From Boesenbergia rotunda (Eukaryota; Streptophyta; Magnoliopsida; Zingiberales; Zingiberaceae), in the NCBI GenBank assembly GCA_024364735.1, contig JAGFNQ010005203.1:94719-158718 (forward strand): a stretch of DNA of 64,000 bases, read 5' to 3'. Shown here piece after piece: positions 10,489-25,439 of this stretch (its first letter is position 1; each line of letters starts with the position of its first letter). The position numbers and the translations under genes were made by a program. A model generated the notes under the pieces. It worked only from the letters and a program-made list of their open reading frames with translations. It was not told the origin of the DNA and did not search any database.

Positions 10489-13400
10489 GTTATGATTGAG
10501 GGGAGCATCTATCAACTTGGTTCGTTGATAGTGGATGCTCCAAACACATGACCGGGGATAGATCATTGTTTACCACACTTCACAAGAAAAGTAGAGGTAA
10601 TATTTCATTTGGTAACAATGGTAGTCTTAAGGTCATAGGAATAGGTGACATTCAAATATCCGAAAGTCTTAGAATTTCGAATGTCCTTCTAGTTAAGGGG
10701 ATGACATTTAATCTCCTAAGTGTCAGTCAATTGTGTGACACGGGTTACACAATTGATTTTCAACCAAGTCAATGTCTAGTTAGAGAACATGACACCTTGG
10801 ACACGGTACTAGTAGGAACAAGAGTAGACAACATTTATCAAGTTTCATTTAAAAGTGCTACTAATGTTTCTGCTAAGTGTTTCATGTCAAAAGAAGAAAA
10901 GTCCACCCTTTGGCACCGGAGACTTGCACATGTGAACATGAAGAACATCCGGAAGTTGGCCAACAAGGGATTAGTTCGTGGCTTACCAAGCATCAAGTAT
11001 GAAATGGACAAACTTTGTGATGCATGTCAAATGGGTAAGCAAACAAAATCTGCACATAAAGGTAAAAGCGTTGTAAGTACTTCTACCGCTTTAGATTTAC
11101 TTCACATGGATCTATTTGATTGTAGTACTATCATATCATTGAATGGAAGTAGATATTGTTTTGTGATCATTGATGATTTCACTAGATATACATGGACTTA
11201 CTTTTTAAAATATAAGGACCAAACCTTAGATGTTTTTATTTCCTTTTGTAGAAGAGTTGAAAATGAAAAATCATCAACCATTAAGACAATTAGAAGTGAT
11301 CATGGAGGTGAATTTTAAAACCAACGGTTTTTAGAATTTTGTCAAGATAGAGGTTATAGACATGAGTTCTCTACTCCTAAAACACCACAATAAATGGTGT
11401 TGTAGAGAGGAAGAACCGTGTTCTACAAGAGGCTGCACGAAGCATGCTTAATGAGTACTCACTCCCGAGTTACTTATGGGCTGAAGCTGTAAATATAGCT
11501 TGCTATGTGCAAAACCGAGTTCTCATCCATAGGTTTTTAGGAAAGACTCCCCATGAACTTTGGTTTTGGAAACCACCTACGGTTAAACATCTTAGGGTGT
11601 TTGGTTGTAAAGTGTTCATCCTAAACACCAAGGACCATCTTGGGAAGTTCACGGCAAAAGTTGATGAAGGGATACTGGTCGGGTATTCCCTCGTTAGTAA
11701 AGCCTACCGAGTCTACAACAAGAAGTTTAGATTAGTTGAAGAGTCTTCTGATGTTATCTTTGAAGAAATTCCAAAAGTCAATGGACAACCAGAAGATGAG
11801 GTTCAACTCGAACTTACGAGACTAAGTTTGAATGAGAGTCCAAATGTTGTTGATGGTGATGAATCCGATGACGGTGAGCCTAGACAACTCCTTGATCAAC
11901 CGGATCCTGAGGCTGAGCCGATGTCTAGTGAACCCATTCAAGAAGCACCACCAACACCAAGACAAACTAGATTAGCCTCTAGTCATCCCCAAGACCAAAT
12001 TGTTGGAGGCATCCATCATGGGGTTAGAACTAGATCATTCTTCCGGAATGAGGCTAATGAAGTTGCTTTAATTTCCGAAATTGAACCTAGAAAAATTGAT
12101 GAAGCATTAAGTGATCACGATTGGATTATTGCAATGCAAGATGAACTAGGTCAATTCGAAAGGAGTCAAGTTTGGGGCTTAGTCCCTTGACCTAAGAAGA
12201 CCACCATCATTGGAACCAAATGGGTCTTCAAGAACAAATTGAACCATAAGGGAGAAATCATTAGAAACAAGGCACGCTTAGTAGCCAAGGGCTATAGTCA
12301 AGTTGAAGGCCTTGATTATGATGAGACCTATGCTCCCGTGGCACGATTAGAATCCATCCGATTGATGCTTGCATTTGCGGCACATCGAGGTTTCAAGTTA
12401 TATCAAATGGATGTCAAATCGGCCTTTTTAAATGGTCTAATTAGAGAAGAGGTCTATGTCGAACAACCTCCGGGGTTTGAAAGTACTGAATTTCCAAACC
12501 ACGTATTTAAGCTCAAAAAGGCACTTTATGGCCTTAAACAAGCACCCCGAGCTTGGTACGAGCGATTGTCGACATTCCTAATTGAGAAGGGCTTCGTTAG
12601 AGGTCAAATAGACCCTACACTATTTCTATGAAGAGATGGTGACAATATTTTTGTAGCCCAAGTATATGTCGATGACATAATTTGTGCTCAAATAACAAGG
12701 GCTATTTAAATGAATTCGTTGAACACATGGAAAGTGAATTTGAAATGAGTCTAGTGGAAGAGTTGACTTTCTTCCTTCGACTTGAAATCAAGCAAACTCG
12801 CGATGGTATCCATGTGCACCAATCAAAATATACACAAGAAATGCTTCGTAAATTCAATATGAGTGATTCAAAAGAGGTAACCACTCCCATGGCTACAAAC
12901 ACAAGATTAGACAATGATGAGAGTGGTAAACCCGTTGATTTGACTCAATATCGGAGCATGATAGGTAGTTTGCTATACCTCACAGCTAGTCGACTTGATA
13001 TTCTTTTCGCTGTGGGTATGTGCGCACGGTATCAAGTTTGTGCCAAGGAATCTCACTTAATCGCTGTCAAGAGAATTTTGAGATACCTTAAAGGCACAAT
13101 TGGAGTCGGTCTTTGGTACCCCCATACCGAATCTTTTGATTTAATTGGCTATACCGATTCCGACTACGCTGGATGTAAGTTGGATTGGAAAAGCACGAGT
13201 GGGGGCTGCAAATTTCTAGGATCATCTTTAGTTAGTTGGTCAAGTTGGAAGCAACATTATGTTGCTCTCTCCACGACCGAAGCAGAATATATCGCCATGG
13301 GAGAGAGCGTTTCACAATTGTTGTGGATGATTCACACTTTGGAGGACTATGGATTGAGTTACAAGAATGTGCAAGTGTTGTGTGACAACATTAGCACAAT

Positions 13401-13608
13401 TAACCTAACCAATAATCCAGTCCATCATTCTAGGACCAAACATATTGAAGTACGTCACCACTTCATTAGGGATCATGTTGCTAGGGGAGATATTGTACTC
13501 TCACATGTAGAGTCCAAGTCAAACCTCGCTGACATTTTCACTAAACCACTCCCTGAAAATGAGTTTAGTTTCTTAAGAAGGGAGTTGGGAATGTGTCGAG
13601 CTTCATAG
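10489..13608 (+). pseudogene. Broken copia Pol (protease, integrase, RT, RNase H)
   Basis: Domains run in Ty1/copia order. Protease has DSGCSKHMTG at about 10530. The GAG-pre-integrase motif LWHRRLAH with a CDACQMGK zinc-binding Cys pair is at 10910-11040. The integrase core (HMDLFD, IIDDFTRYTW, SDHGGEF) ends at 11318 with a stop. Reverse transcriptase has YVDDI at 12665-12679, and RNase H has TEAEYIA near 13280. Breaks seen are a frame change between gag and protease, a stop plus frameshift at 11316-11444, stops at about 12188 and 12629, and a frameshift near 12675. The protein converts element RNA to DNA and integrates it in live copies; this copy cannot make it. Integrase-before-RT order rules out gypsy. 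Confidence 0.92.
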
Positions 13609-14816
13609 TTTTCAAAATGGATCCAAAACCCTTCATGATAAGCTCAAATTGTTGGGAAACAATTGGGTAACTTTGGGAACATCTCACACAAACTATAAGG
13701 TTTACCAAAACATTTTTGTTTGCTAGAAATTGGGTGAGATGCTAGGATCAACTAAATTTCTCAAAATGTCAATGCATCCCTTGAGAAATTATGTTGACGA
13801 GATAAAAATCACTTCAGTGACCAAGTATGGGGAAAACTAATGCATAACACATGTGTATTTGGTTCCATGATCATACTTGGACATTCCAATCAAGGAAACT
13901 TGATTGGAAACTTGAATTTGGCATAATCTTGGTTAAAACTTGATTGAATGATTGTTGATTGAGTTTGACTCCACTTGGATGGAGCAAAGTGTTTGTTCAA
14001 ACCATAAGGACCTTTGATCCTTGTTTAGGGATCAATTTTAGTCAAGGGATCACCCCTAAGATCGATATTTGCCATCAGATTCCCTCAAAAATCGTGTGAA
14101 AGTTGAAACTGAAAGCTTCAGATCATATCTGAAAATATCAGGAACCCTGATCGGTCACTGGACCGATCAGGCATAGGCCTGATCGGTCCCCTGACCGATC
14201 AGGCTCCACTCTGCGTTGATCAGTCCACAGAGGGATCAGCCGAGACTTTGCGGACTCTCGGCTAAATATTCTGGCCTAGCCTGGATCGGTCCCCAGACCG
14301 ATCTGGCACACTATTGTGATCGGTCCATAGACCGATCAGGGGGCTTCCATGATTTCATCCGACCCTACTGCTCGCTTCCTGATCGATCAGCTGATCAATC
14401 AGGAGCCTACCTGATCGGTCACCCAACCGATCAGGACCAGGCCAGTCCGATCATGCCAGAGCCTGATCGGTCTGGGTGTTTCCAGATCGAACGGTGATCC
14501 GTTCAATCGCATTAAAGTCTGGTTGGTGGACCGATTCACCAACTGATTAACTCCTCCAAAACCTTTCATTGCCAAACCCTAGCGCGAAAACTCCCACTTG
14601 CACCTCTTCAACCTGTGCGAGAGTCTTCCTCATCTCCTCCTTTCCCTTACGAGTGAGCGTTTGCACGCGCGGTTCTGAACAGATTTCCTGCGAGGTTTTC
14701 TTGTCTTCTACAAATTTTCCTTCTTTGCTCACAGTGGTGCGCTTCTCTCTTGCGTCAAGATTTTCTCCTGCGCAAGCTCATCTTCCAGACCTCGAGTTCT
14801 TCTGCACTACACCTAA
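13609..14816 (+). other. Sirevirus pol to env-like spacer
   Basis: No gene recognised. The middle (14148-14480) is filled with GATCGGTCN..GACCGATC palindromes like those of the LTRs, so the palindrome family is not confined to the LTR. Short frames here are incidental. Confidence 0.6.
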
Positions 14817-15169
14817 ATGGCACCTAGTAAGCATTTTTGGTTTAATCAGTTGATAGATTATGTATTTGAGGCTAACTGTGTTTTGGTATTTGCTTGTTGT
14901 GTCGTGACCTCCTATTTTGGCCGTGACCTATCTTGCTATGTCTTACCTTTGATCAAACATCTTACCCTATGATTATCACTCTATGATCAAATCTTGGTTG
15001 CTTTTTGGTTAAATTCTTATCTTGATTGTGTCGTGATTATGTTCACTGATTGGGTCTTACCTTATCTTGATCAATTTGATCAAACCTTAACTTATATCAT
15101 GATTCGATTCACTTCTCTTGATCAAATCCACTGCCATGACCAATTCAAATCTGTTTATTCAATCTTTAG

Positions 15170-16069
15170 AAAATCATCAAGGGTAAAGAACCCGCAGAGG
15201 GCAGCGCGAAGGGGAAAGCCCCTTCATCATCTACCCCTCTTTCAAGGCCTTCACCACCTCCGCATACTAGATTTCAGAATATTACTTTGGCTCTAAACTT
15301 CCAATGGCACAATTTCAAACTCATGCCATGTCGAACTATAGACCAAACTTTTATCTACGAACATTGTCCGATAGTTCGACAAAGTATTCAATATTATAAT
15401 CTTCAACCCATTCTGTACCTTGAGAGGCCAATCAACCTTGATTTGGTCTCTGAATTCTATAACAACATGGTCTGTGGGGAGGGTACGGGGTGGAAAACCC
15501 GCGTTACCTATATCGACCTTGATTTTAATCTATCTATCTTCACTAATTTCCTTGGTTGTCGTCGGTCAGAGAATCATTTTTCTCTCTACTCTTATCCTCC
15601 TGATCCTCTTCCGGTTCCATTTGATGGAGTCACTCCTGATTCCATCTACGAGTACTTTCTAGGCCATCCTAGGCCAAAGGGATCCAGTGAGTGCACCCGT
15701 GATTTTCCCACATTTCCTGCTCTTCGCCTTTCCCCCGTTGAATATGTCTTGTTTAAGATCATCACCAATTGTCTCCTTCCAACTACTTCGAAACACCTAG
15801 ATGAGATTCACCCATTCCACTGTCTGATGCTCTATGGGATGCATCAGCAGTTAGACTTTGACCCGGTAGGGTTCTTGGTGAGCTACCGAGGGGAGGTCCA
15901 CAGGTTCAGGCGCCAGCCGATGCTGCTACTGATTACGACGATGAGCCCGAGCCAGATCTACGCTGGCAGATTTCAGAGCTGGAGCAGACCTTCCAGCATG
16001 GCTTTCAGTTGCGCGAGATTTATCGCGAGGAGGTCCGGTCACAGTTCTGATCCATCGATAGCAGACTGA
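15170..16069 (+). pseudogene. Env-like / third ORF of Sirevirus, decayed
   Basis: The frame is open from 15170, directly after a TTTAG that could be a splice acceptor, and has no ATG start. Early residues are Lys/Pro/Ser-rich. They are followed by a conserved-looking block (NFQWHNFKLMPCRTIDQTFI, then LVSEFYNNM, FLGCRR, PVEYVLFKIITNCLLPT). This resembles the plant 'putative transposon protein' domain found in the extra ORF of Sireviruses. The frame slips near 15910. An acidic segment (DYDDEPEPDLRW) and then an SIDSRLTSIE coiled-coil-like stretch continue in another frame to the 14-base C run at 16233-16246. The function of this ORF is not established. No transmembrane segment is evident in what I can read. 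Confidence 0.6.
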
Positions 16070-16570
16070 CCTCGATCGAGACCGACATTTCTGGAGCTCG
16101 CACTTTATAGCAGACATGGTACGATGAGTGGCACCAGTACACATTCCCTGGAGTTGCGCCCTCTGCCAGTACCGCACCAGGGTCCTCTGTTTCTGTCGAC
16201 ATCACGATGGATGATTCTATGCAGGATGACGACCCCCCCCCCCCCCGCCGCTGATAGTTGAGTCTGGATGTCCTTTGCCTCGGGTTGGGATTTGCATATT
16301 TGTTTGCTTAGCTTGTATGACTATTGGGTTGTATGCCCTGTGACTTGATTTTTATGGCCTTGTGCCATCCTTGCTTTGACTTTGATGCATTGGTATGCAT
16401 CTATTTGGGTTTGATGCACTGAGCTGCATCTAATTATCTGTCTGGATATTTTATGTATTACCACTATGACTATTTTTGAAGTATCTCTTGTCATCTTATG
16501 CTCTTTAGTAGCTTGAATGGTGTTATTTTGCATGTATTTCTTATCATGTTTAGGATATTGGCTTATATGA
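16070..16570 (+). other. Tail of env-like region and non-coding spacer
   Basis: Up to about 16250 this is the out-of-frame end of the env-like ORF, with a C14 homopolymer. Beyond it is T-rich sequence without a recognisable gene. The CACTA insertion site with TGA duplication closes it. Confidence 0.5.
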
Positions 16571-16591
16571 CACTACAAGAATTTTTGCAAT

Positions 16592-16800
16592 CAACAACGC
16601 CCAATCGACAATGTTTTTTAAAAAAAACGTTGTCTTTTTTTGTTTTACAACGTTTTTAGTGAAAAACGTTGTCTATGTGTTTTACTTTTTAATAACGACA
16701 ACGTTTTATAATGATGCGATGTGCTTAGTGTTGTGGTTTCGGATGAAAGACAACGCTGTTACAAAAGCGTTTTTTAAAAGCGTTGTCGTATTTCCCGCTA
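16592..16800. promoter_or_regulatory. CACTA left subterminal repeats
   Basis: Short inverted motifs built on ACAACG-TTTTT and AAAAACGTTGTC recur within the first 230 bp. Their mirror set is at 32570-32825 at the right end, with cores such as GACAACGCGGAAAAAGCGTT. In En/Spm, clusters of this kind bind the element-encoded TNPA. The assignment here is by position and pattern. Confidence 0.75.
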
Positions 16801-18671
16801 AAATAAAAAACACATCCCCTCCCTCCACCTCGCTCATTGCCAACCCTCGGCGGCTCGCGAAAAATCTCTCCGCGCTTCTTTTCTCCGCGAAATATCTCCC
16901 TCCACCTCCCTCATTGCCACCTCCCTCGTCCTCTCCTCTCCACGAAATCGACATTGTGTACGATCTGGTGAACATACATCTTCTCCTAGCTCACCACCAA
17001 GAAGTATCCTCCACGAGCTCTTCGTCCGTCGAATGGAAACTGAACCCCAGCGGCAGCATCACGACGCTCGCCACTACCCTCTCCATCTCTCTCTCTCGAA
17101 GTCGCCGACGTTCTGACTCTGTGGCGGTCAGATTTCAAGCTTCTGCTGGTGACGCTCGGGGAGAAGGGGGTTGCAAATTACTACACCAAGGTACATCCTC
17201 CTCGAATCACACTTCTCTCTTACCGCTTTGGGAGTAAGATCGATAGATTCTAAAACCCTAGGCATTTTCCAGTTTAGGGTTTCCGAAATCCTTAAGGGTT
17301 TCTGAAATGGAATGTATGCTACTTCCAGATTCCCAGTGTCTGTTGCAACCCAAACCTGGAAGTACAACAGTATGCTATTAGGTGTACTAGATCAGGTGTT
17401 CTAAGAATCTACGAATGAAATAAAAGAAATAAGATGATCACAAGAATAAACTACAAAATGCAACAAGAAGATAACTTTGATTGTATTTACCTCATGAAGA
17501 TTACTAATCACAAAACAAAATGATCATGTAAAACAAAAAGACAGCGGATTGAAATTTTGAAGGATGACATCTTTTTTTTTATTACATTTACATTTTAGTA
17601 AAGAATTACAACTTTGATGAATTCATAGTGAACTTGGAGAATAGAGAATCTACCCATTGTTTTAATTTTTTAAAAAAATTGTTAGCCTATATTGGGTTAC
17701 ATAATTGCTGTAGGTTGTGTGTGCCTAGATCACCCATATCTAAAATCAAGAAACCATTTTGTCAGTATTCTATGAAGGTGGAACTAGCTTTTAACTTGCA
17801 TCAACTTAATGTAGGAGATATTGTCACATAGATTTACAGTTGAAACTGGAAGCACACACATTACATGAAGGGCTTTGACAATTCTATCAAGAGCGAACCT
17901 GATCCATAGTATGAATTCCAACTTTGCTTATCAAAGAAAACAATCATCCTTTTTCTTTTCAGAGTGACTAAAAGTGAATTTTTTTTATCATGTAAAATAC
18001 TGAGGTCAGTGGATCTGGGAGTTGGCTATCTCAATTAGAAGGGCTTTGTATTTTGTGTAATAACTGTACATAGATGGAGTCTTTTATTAATAGAAATGTA
18101 TCTATTTTAGATCTGATATATACCAAAATTTTCTGAATTCAATGTTAGATATTGAAGGATAGCTTCTATTAAAAGACCTTTTAGTTGATATATTAAGAAT
18201 TATCATCCTCTACTATCATCTTCTACGTGGAGATGGAATCAACCTAGTAATACATAAGGGACTATTATACCGTCGAATCCATATTTAAATCAACTAAGCA
18301 TACATTGAGCCTCAATAAAATCTCTATCTTGTATATATATATTTTTTGAAGATAATCCCAAGATCTGCATTTTAAAGAAAGAATAATCTGTATTATTAGT
18401 CTGAATGAGATAGTAAAAGTAACATGGCCTATTATACAGTGTTCTACCTGCTTTTCTCTTGAGGAAATAAGCTAACACAATATCCAATTGCGTATTACTA
18501 CATTATTTACTTCCTATGTTTTGCTAATCATACAGCTACATACAATTTTGATTAATTGTTTGAATATTTTGTTACTATTTCACACTATTGTTTGTGTTAA
18601 TATTTTAGATTTATTAATTACAGTTCCTTTTTAGGTATTAGCTCATCGTTGATTTATTAGTTAAAACAAGA
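16801..18671. other. CACTA 5' region, no gene recognised
   Basis: 16800-17250 is C/T-rich and GC-richer than its surroundings and may be the leader/promoter of the transposase gene. A frame at 16611-17237 runs through TIR-proximal repeats and has no known motif. 17250-18671 is AT-rich, intron-like sequence. Confidence 0.45.
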
Positions 18672-20944
<2,273 letters not shown>

Positions 20945-21879
20945 AAAAGTATCACTGATCTACTCAGTTTGTTAGGAGAAATACTTCCAGATGACAATGA
21001 ATTGCCTTTATCTTTGTATGATGCAAAGAAAAGCTTATCTGCATTAGGGATGGATTATGTAAAAATTCATGCTTGCCCTAATGATTGTATCTTATACCGG
21101 AAGAAGTATGAGAATTTAACCAATTGCCCTACTTGCGGGATGTCGAGGTGGAAGTTGGGCCAAAAAAGTACGATAAAGGAAGGAGTTCCTGCAAAGGTTT
21201 TGTGGTACTTCCCTCCTATTCCAAGATTTCAAAGAATGTTTCGGAATAAAGATATATCTAAGCAGTTGACTTGGCATGCGGAAGACAGACTTTGTGATGG
21301 ATATTTGCGCCATCCAGCTGATACACCTTCTTGGAAAACAGTTGATTGCAAGTGGCCAGATTTTGGTATTGAGTCAAGAAATCTCAGATTAGCTATATCA
21401 GCTGATGGGATGAATCCCCATGGTTTAATGAGTTCTGCATATAGTTGTTGGCCAGTTTTAATGATTACTTACAATCTTCCTCCATGGTTGTATATGAAGA
21501 GGAAATTTATGATGCTCACATTGTTAATTTCTGGTCCCAAACAGCCGGGAAATGATATTGATGTTTACTTAGCACCTCTAATTGATGACTTAAAAATCTT
21601 ATGGGATATAGGTGTCGAAGCATATGATGCATATCAGCAAGAAACATTCCTGCTTAGGGCTATCTTGTTATGGACAATCAATGATTTTCCTGCATATGGG
21701 AACATGTCTGGATGTATTGTTAAAGGATATCATGCATGTTCGATTTGTGGTGAAGAAACCTATTCAACAAGGTTGAAGCATAGTAGGAAAATGTCTTATA
21801 CAGGTCATAGAAGGTTTCTACTAGCAACTCATCCTTATCGAAGGCAACGGAAGGCATTTAATGGGAAGCAAGAGTTGAA
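20945..21879 (+). pseudogene. CACTA transposase core (tnp2 domain), first part
   Basis: The frame enters as KSITDLLSLLGEILPDD and continues with YDAKKSLSALGMDY, HACPNDCILYRKKYENL, CPTCGMSRWK and GMNPHGLMSS. Then come NLPPWLYMKRKFMML, LISGPKQPGNDIDVYL and the zinc-like pair CSICGEETYS. This order is that of the plant tnp2 (Transposase_21) family, which cuts and joins CACTA ends. Acidic residues usual for the catalytic site lie in the SADGMNP and GNDIDVYL blocks. The Tekay solo LTR cuts the frame after GKQELN, which resumes at 25435-25439. Confidence 0.9.
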
Positions 21880-22214
21880 TGTAATGACCCGGAAATTCTC
21901 TTAATATTTTCTTAAAATATTAAGCATGTTTAAATAATTTTCCAAGGGACCTAGAAATATTAAGGAGAACTTAGGCCTAGAAAATCCATGTTTTCTCATT
22001 TAAATTGAGAAAACTAAGTACCAATGAGCTTTAAATGGGCTCCAAAATGGGTATTAATTAGGTAAAATTAATATAAATTAGGTAAAATTAATATAAATAT
22101 AAAAGAATTTTATTTAGGAATATTGGCATAATTATGGGTGATTTTAGGGGGATTTTCGGAATTTAGGAAATAAAAATAATAAAATAAATGAAATAAAAAT
22201 AAAATAAAAATAAA

Positions 22215-22288
22215 GGTGCATGAGCCAAGGATTGAACCTTGGACCTCTTGTACAACCATGTAAGGCTTAACCAACTCACCTAGCAAGG
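22215..22288 (-). other. tRNA-like block in solo LTR
   Basis: The minus strand reads GCTAGGTGAGTTGGTTAAGC (A-box region) and then GGTTCAATCC, a perfect B-box match, at 22228-22237. It is homologous to the block at 3957-4028. Confidence 0.6.
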
Positions 22289-22720
22289 GATTTATATGAG
22301 GAAATGAAGTGGATATAAGTTAGGATTAAGAAGAAGATGAAGAGTCATGGAGAGACTCTTCATTTACCTCTTTAATGGATGATAAATAGGGGGGTTTGGG
22401 AGTTTCATTCTCTCTTATTTCAATTGCATTTCCTCCTCTCTTCCTCCCTCATTCTAGCTGACCACTCCTAGAGGGTTTTCCCCTTGGAAAAACTTCCACC
22501 AAGGTCTCATCTCCAAGATCTAAGGGGTCTTCCAAGGATACAAGGACAAGGGTGTTCAAGGGTCCAAAGATCTTACCATTTTCTTCACTTCCAAGGTTCG
22601 AAAAATCAAGAAACCCAAGGTAAGACTCCCTCACCTGTGGTATAATAGTTCCCTATGATTTCCATGATTTTTAGCATGATATATTGGTTAGTTTTTGGAT
22701 TTGATGTTGAAAGGAAGAAA

Positions 22721-23445
22721 AACTAAGAACCTTAAGTTTAAGGGTTTCGGCCACCATGTTTTACAGGTCTATAATTATGCTAAAAATCATGATAATGTTA
22801 TTTAATGTTCCCTTATGATGTTTAGAGGTTAAGTATAATTTTTGGGAATTTTTGGAGTACCCTAGGACACCCTAGGGTTTCGGCCAACATGAAAGAAACA
22901 AAACTAAGAACCTTAAGTTTAAGGGTTTCGGCCACCATGTTTTACAGGTCTATAATTATTCTAAAAATCATGATATTGTTATTTAATGTTCCCTTATGAT
23001 GTGTAGAGATTAAGTATAATTTTTGGGGAATTTTTGGAGTACCCTAGGACACCCTAGGGTTTCGGCCAACATGAAAGAAACAAAACTAAGAACCTTAAGT
23101 TTAAGGGTTTCGGCCACCATGATTTACAGGTCTATAATTATGATAAAAATCATGATAATGTTATTTATTGTTCCCTTATGATGTGTAGAGGTTAAGTATA
23201 ATTTTTGGGAATTTTTGGAGTACCCTAGGACACCCTAGGGTTTCGGCCAACATGAAAGAAACAAAACTAAGAACCCTAAGTTTAAGGGTTTCGGCCACCA
23301 TGATTTAAAAGTCTATAATTAAGCCAAAAATCTTGATAATGTTAATTTATGTTCCCTTATGATGTGTGGAGGTTAAGTATATTTTCTGGGAATTTTTGGA
23401 TTACCCTGGAGACCCCATATGTTTCGGCCAACCTCAAGGACCCAA
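22721..23445 (+). repeat. 181-bp tandem repeat, four copies, in solo LTR
   Basis: AACTAAGAAC starts at 22721, 22902, 23084 and 23265, giving periods of 181-182 bp. Each unit carries GGGTTTCGGCCACCATG and CCTAGGACACCCTAGGG. The LTRs at 3510 and 34645 have this module once, so the array expanded in this lineage. Confidence 0.92.
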
Positions 23446-25439
23446 GGGTTAGGGTTGAGCCTTTAACTTCAAGTATATGTTTATGTGTTGCCATGATATA
23501 AGGGTGATGTAGGGAACCATGTTAAGTTATATGCCCCTGCTATGCTAAGAACCATGCTAAGTGATTATGTATGTTCATGATATGAATGATGCCATGATAA
23601 GTATGATAAGTTTATGTTCAGGATATGAATGATGCCATGATAAGAATGATAGGGTTATGATCACGATAAAAATGATGCTATGATATGTTAGGTTCATGAT
23701 ATGAATGATGTCATGTTAAGTATGTTATGTTTATGTTCATGATGAGAATGATGCATGCCATGTTATATGAATAAAGATGCATGTCATATTTATAAAAGAA
23801 GATGCATACCATGTTTATGAATGAAGATAATGCTCATGCCTTCCAAGCATCATGATGTTATGCAATAAGAATGAACAATGAAAGGACAAGCATGTGTTAA
23901 ATCATGCTTTATGTAACATGGTTATGCTATGAATGTATGATGAATGATGAAACATGAAAAGTATTTTACTTTATGTATGGGCTTGTACCGGACCGAAGTA
24001 TGGGTCCAAGGGATGGGCACCTTAAGAACGCCCCGGTTTTGGACTACCGTAGCTGTCCACGGTTCTGGCACTACCGGAGCTGTGCAACAGGGATGGGCAC
24101 CTTAAGAACGCCTCGGTTCGGGGACTACCGACTATGCTGTCCTTACCCTAGTAGGTTGGGGCTCGCGACCTCGGACTTGCTAGGGATGCACGCTATGATG
24201 TATGTATGTGGTACAAGCCGGGGACCCCAAATGATGTTATGATGATTATGTTTAAGCATTTAAAAGTATGTTTTAAAAGTTAAGCATCCCTTATGTATAT
24301 GCATTCCACTCATGCATCCATTCATGTTATGCATTATGCTATGTTGATAAGATTTTATGCTTATGTTTCATGTTAAGATGTATGCATGAGAATGAATGAT
24401 TTATGCCATGAATTATGCCATGCTTAGAATGTTCACTATGTTTAGGTTTTATGCCATGAATTATGCCATGCTTAGAATGTTCACTATGTTTATGATTTAT
24501 GCCATGAATTATGCCATGCTTAGAATGTTCACTATGTTTATGAATTATGCCATGAATTATGCCATGCTTAGAATGTCTATGATGTTTATGTTTATGCCAT
24601 GAATTATGCCATGCTTAGAATGTTCACTATGTTTAGGTTTTATGCCATGAATTATGTCATGCTTAGAATGTTCACTATGTTTATGATTTATGCCATGAAT
24701 TATGTCATGCTTAGAATGTTCACTATGTTTATGAATTATGTCATTCTTAGAATGTCTATGATGTTTATGTTTATGCCATGAATTATGCCATGCTTAGAAT
24801 GTTCACTATGTTTATGATTTATGCCATGAATTATGTTCACTATGTTTATGAATTATGCCATGAATTATGCCATGCTTAGAATGTCTATGATGTTTATGTT
24901 TATGTCATGTATCATGCCATACTTAGAATGTTACTATGTTTATGTTCATGCCATGCTATGTATACGACAAGTGACGTAAGATGTTATGTTCTAAGTAGAG
25001 CACCAAGTATGTTAATGTTTTATGTGCTCATTATGAGATGATGAATGATGAATGGTTTTGTGAGTAGGAAAGAGTCTTACTAAGCCTGTGTGCTTATAGT
25101 CTTATTTCCTTATATCGCAGATCATTCAAGGGGACCATGAAGGAAGCAGCAGGAGGGCAAGAACGCATGTGTGTCGTAGTGACTTGGCCCAGGAAACTAT
25201 ATGTTTACTTATATGTTTGAATAATGACTTATGGAACCTTATGATATGATGTTATGTGAGACATGATATGATGCTTAAGTTCAAAGTTAATATGCTAAGG
25301 TTTCCATGTCAATAAGTTAAGAATGGTAACAGGGCATGTATAAGTTAAGTTATTCCGCTGCCTTATGATGTCTACATGCCCTAAGCATGTTAACGTAACG
25401 CCGCTTAGGAAAAATAAAAAAAGCGGGTGTTACATTGAA

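Larger units (their letters stand above)
21880..25434 (+). mobile_element. Tekay-type solo LTR (3555 bp) with TSD TTGAA
   Basis: Starts TGTAATGACCCGG and ends GCGGGTGTTACA. TTGAA is present at both 21875-21879 and 25435-25439. No interior or second LTR is present, so it arose by recombination between the two LTRs of a full insertion. It contains a 181-bp tandem array (22721-23445) and ATG-rich minisatellite (24396-24960). Same family as the LTRs at 3510 and 34645 but the most diverged. Confidence 0.95.

Noticed and set aside
14817..15170. A tiny first exon (ATG at 14817, GTAAGC donor) spliced to the env-like frame at 15170
   Set aside because: The splice signals are plausible, but the join is one base out of frame in this copy, so I do not annotate it as an exon.
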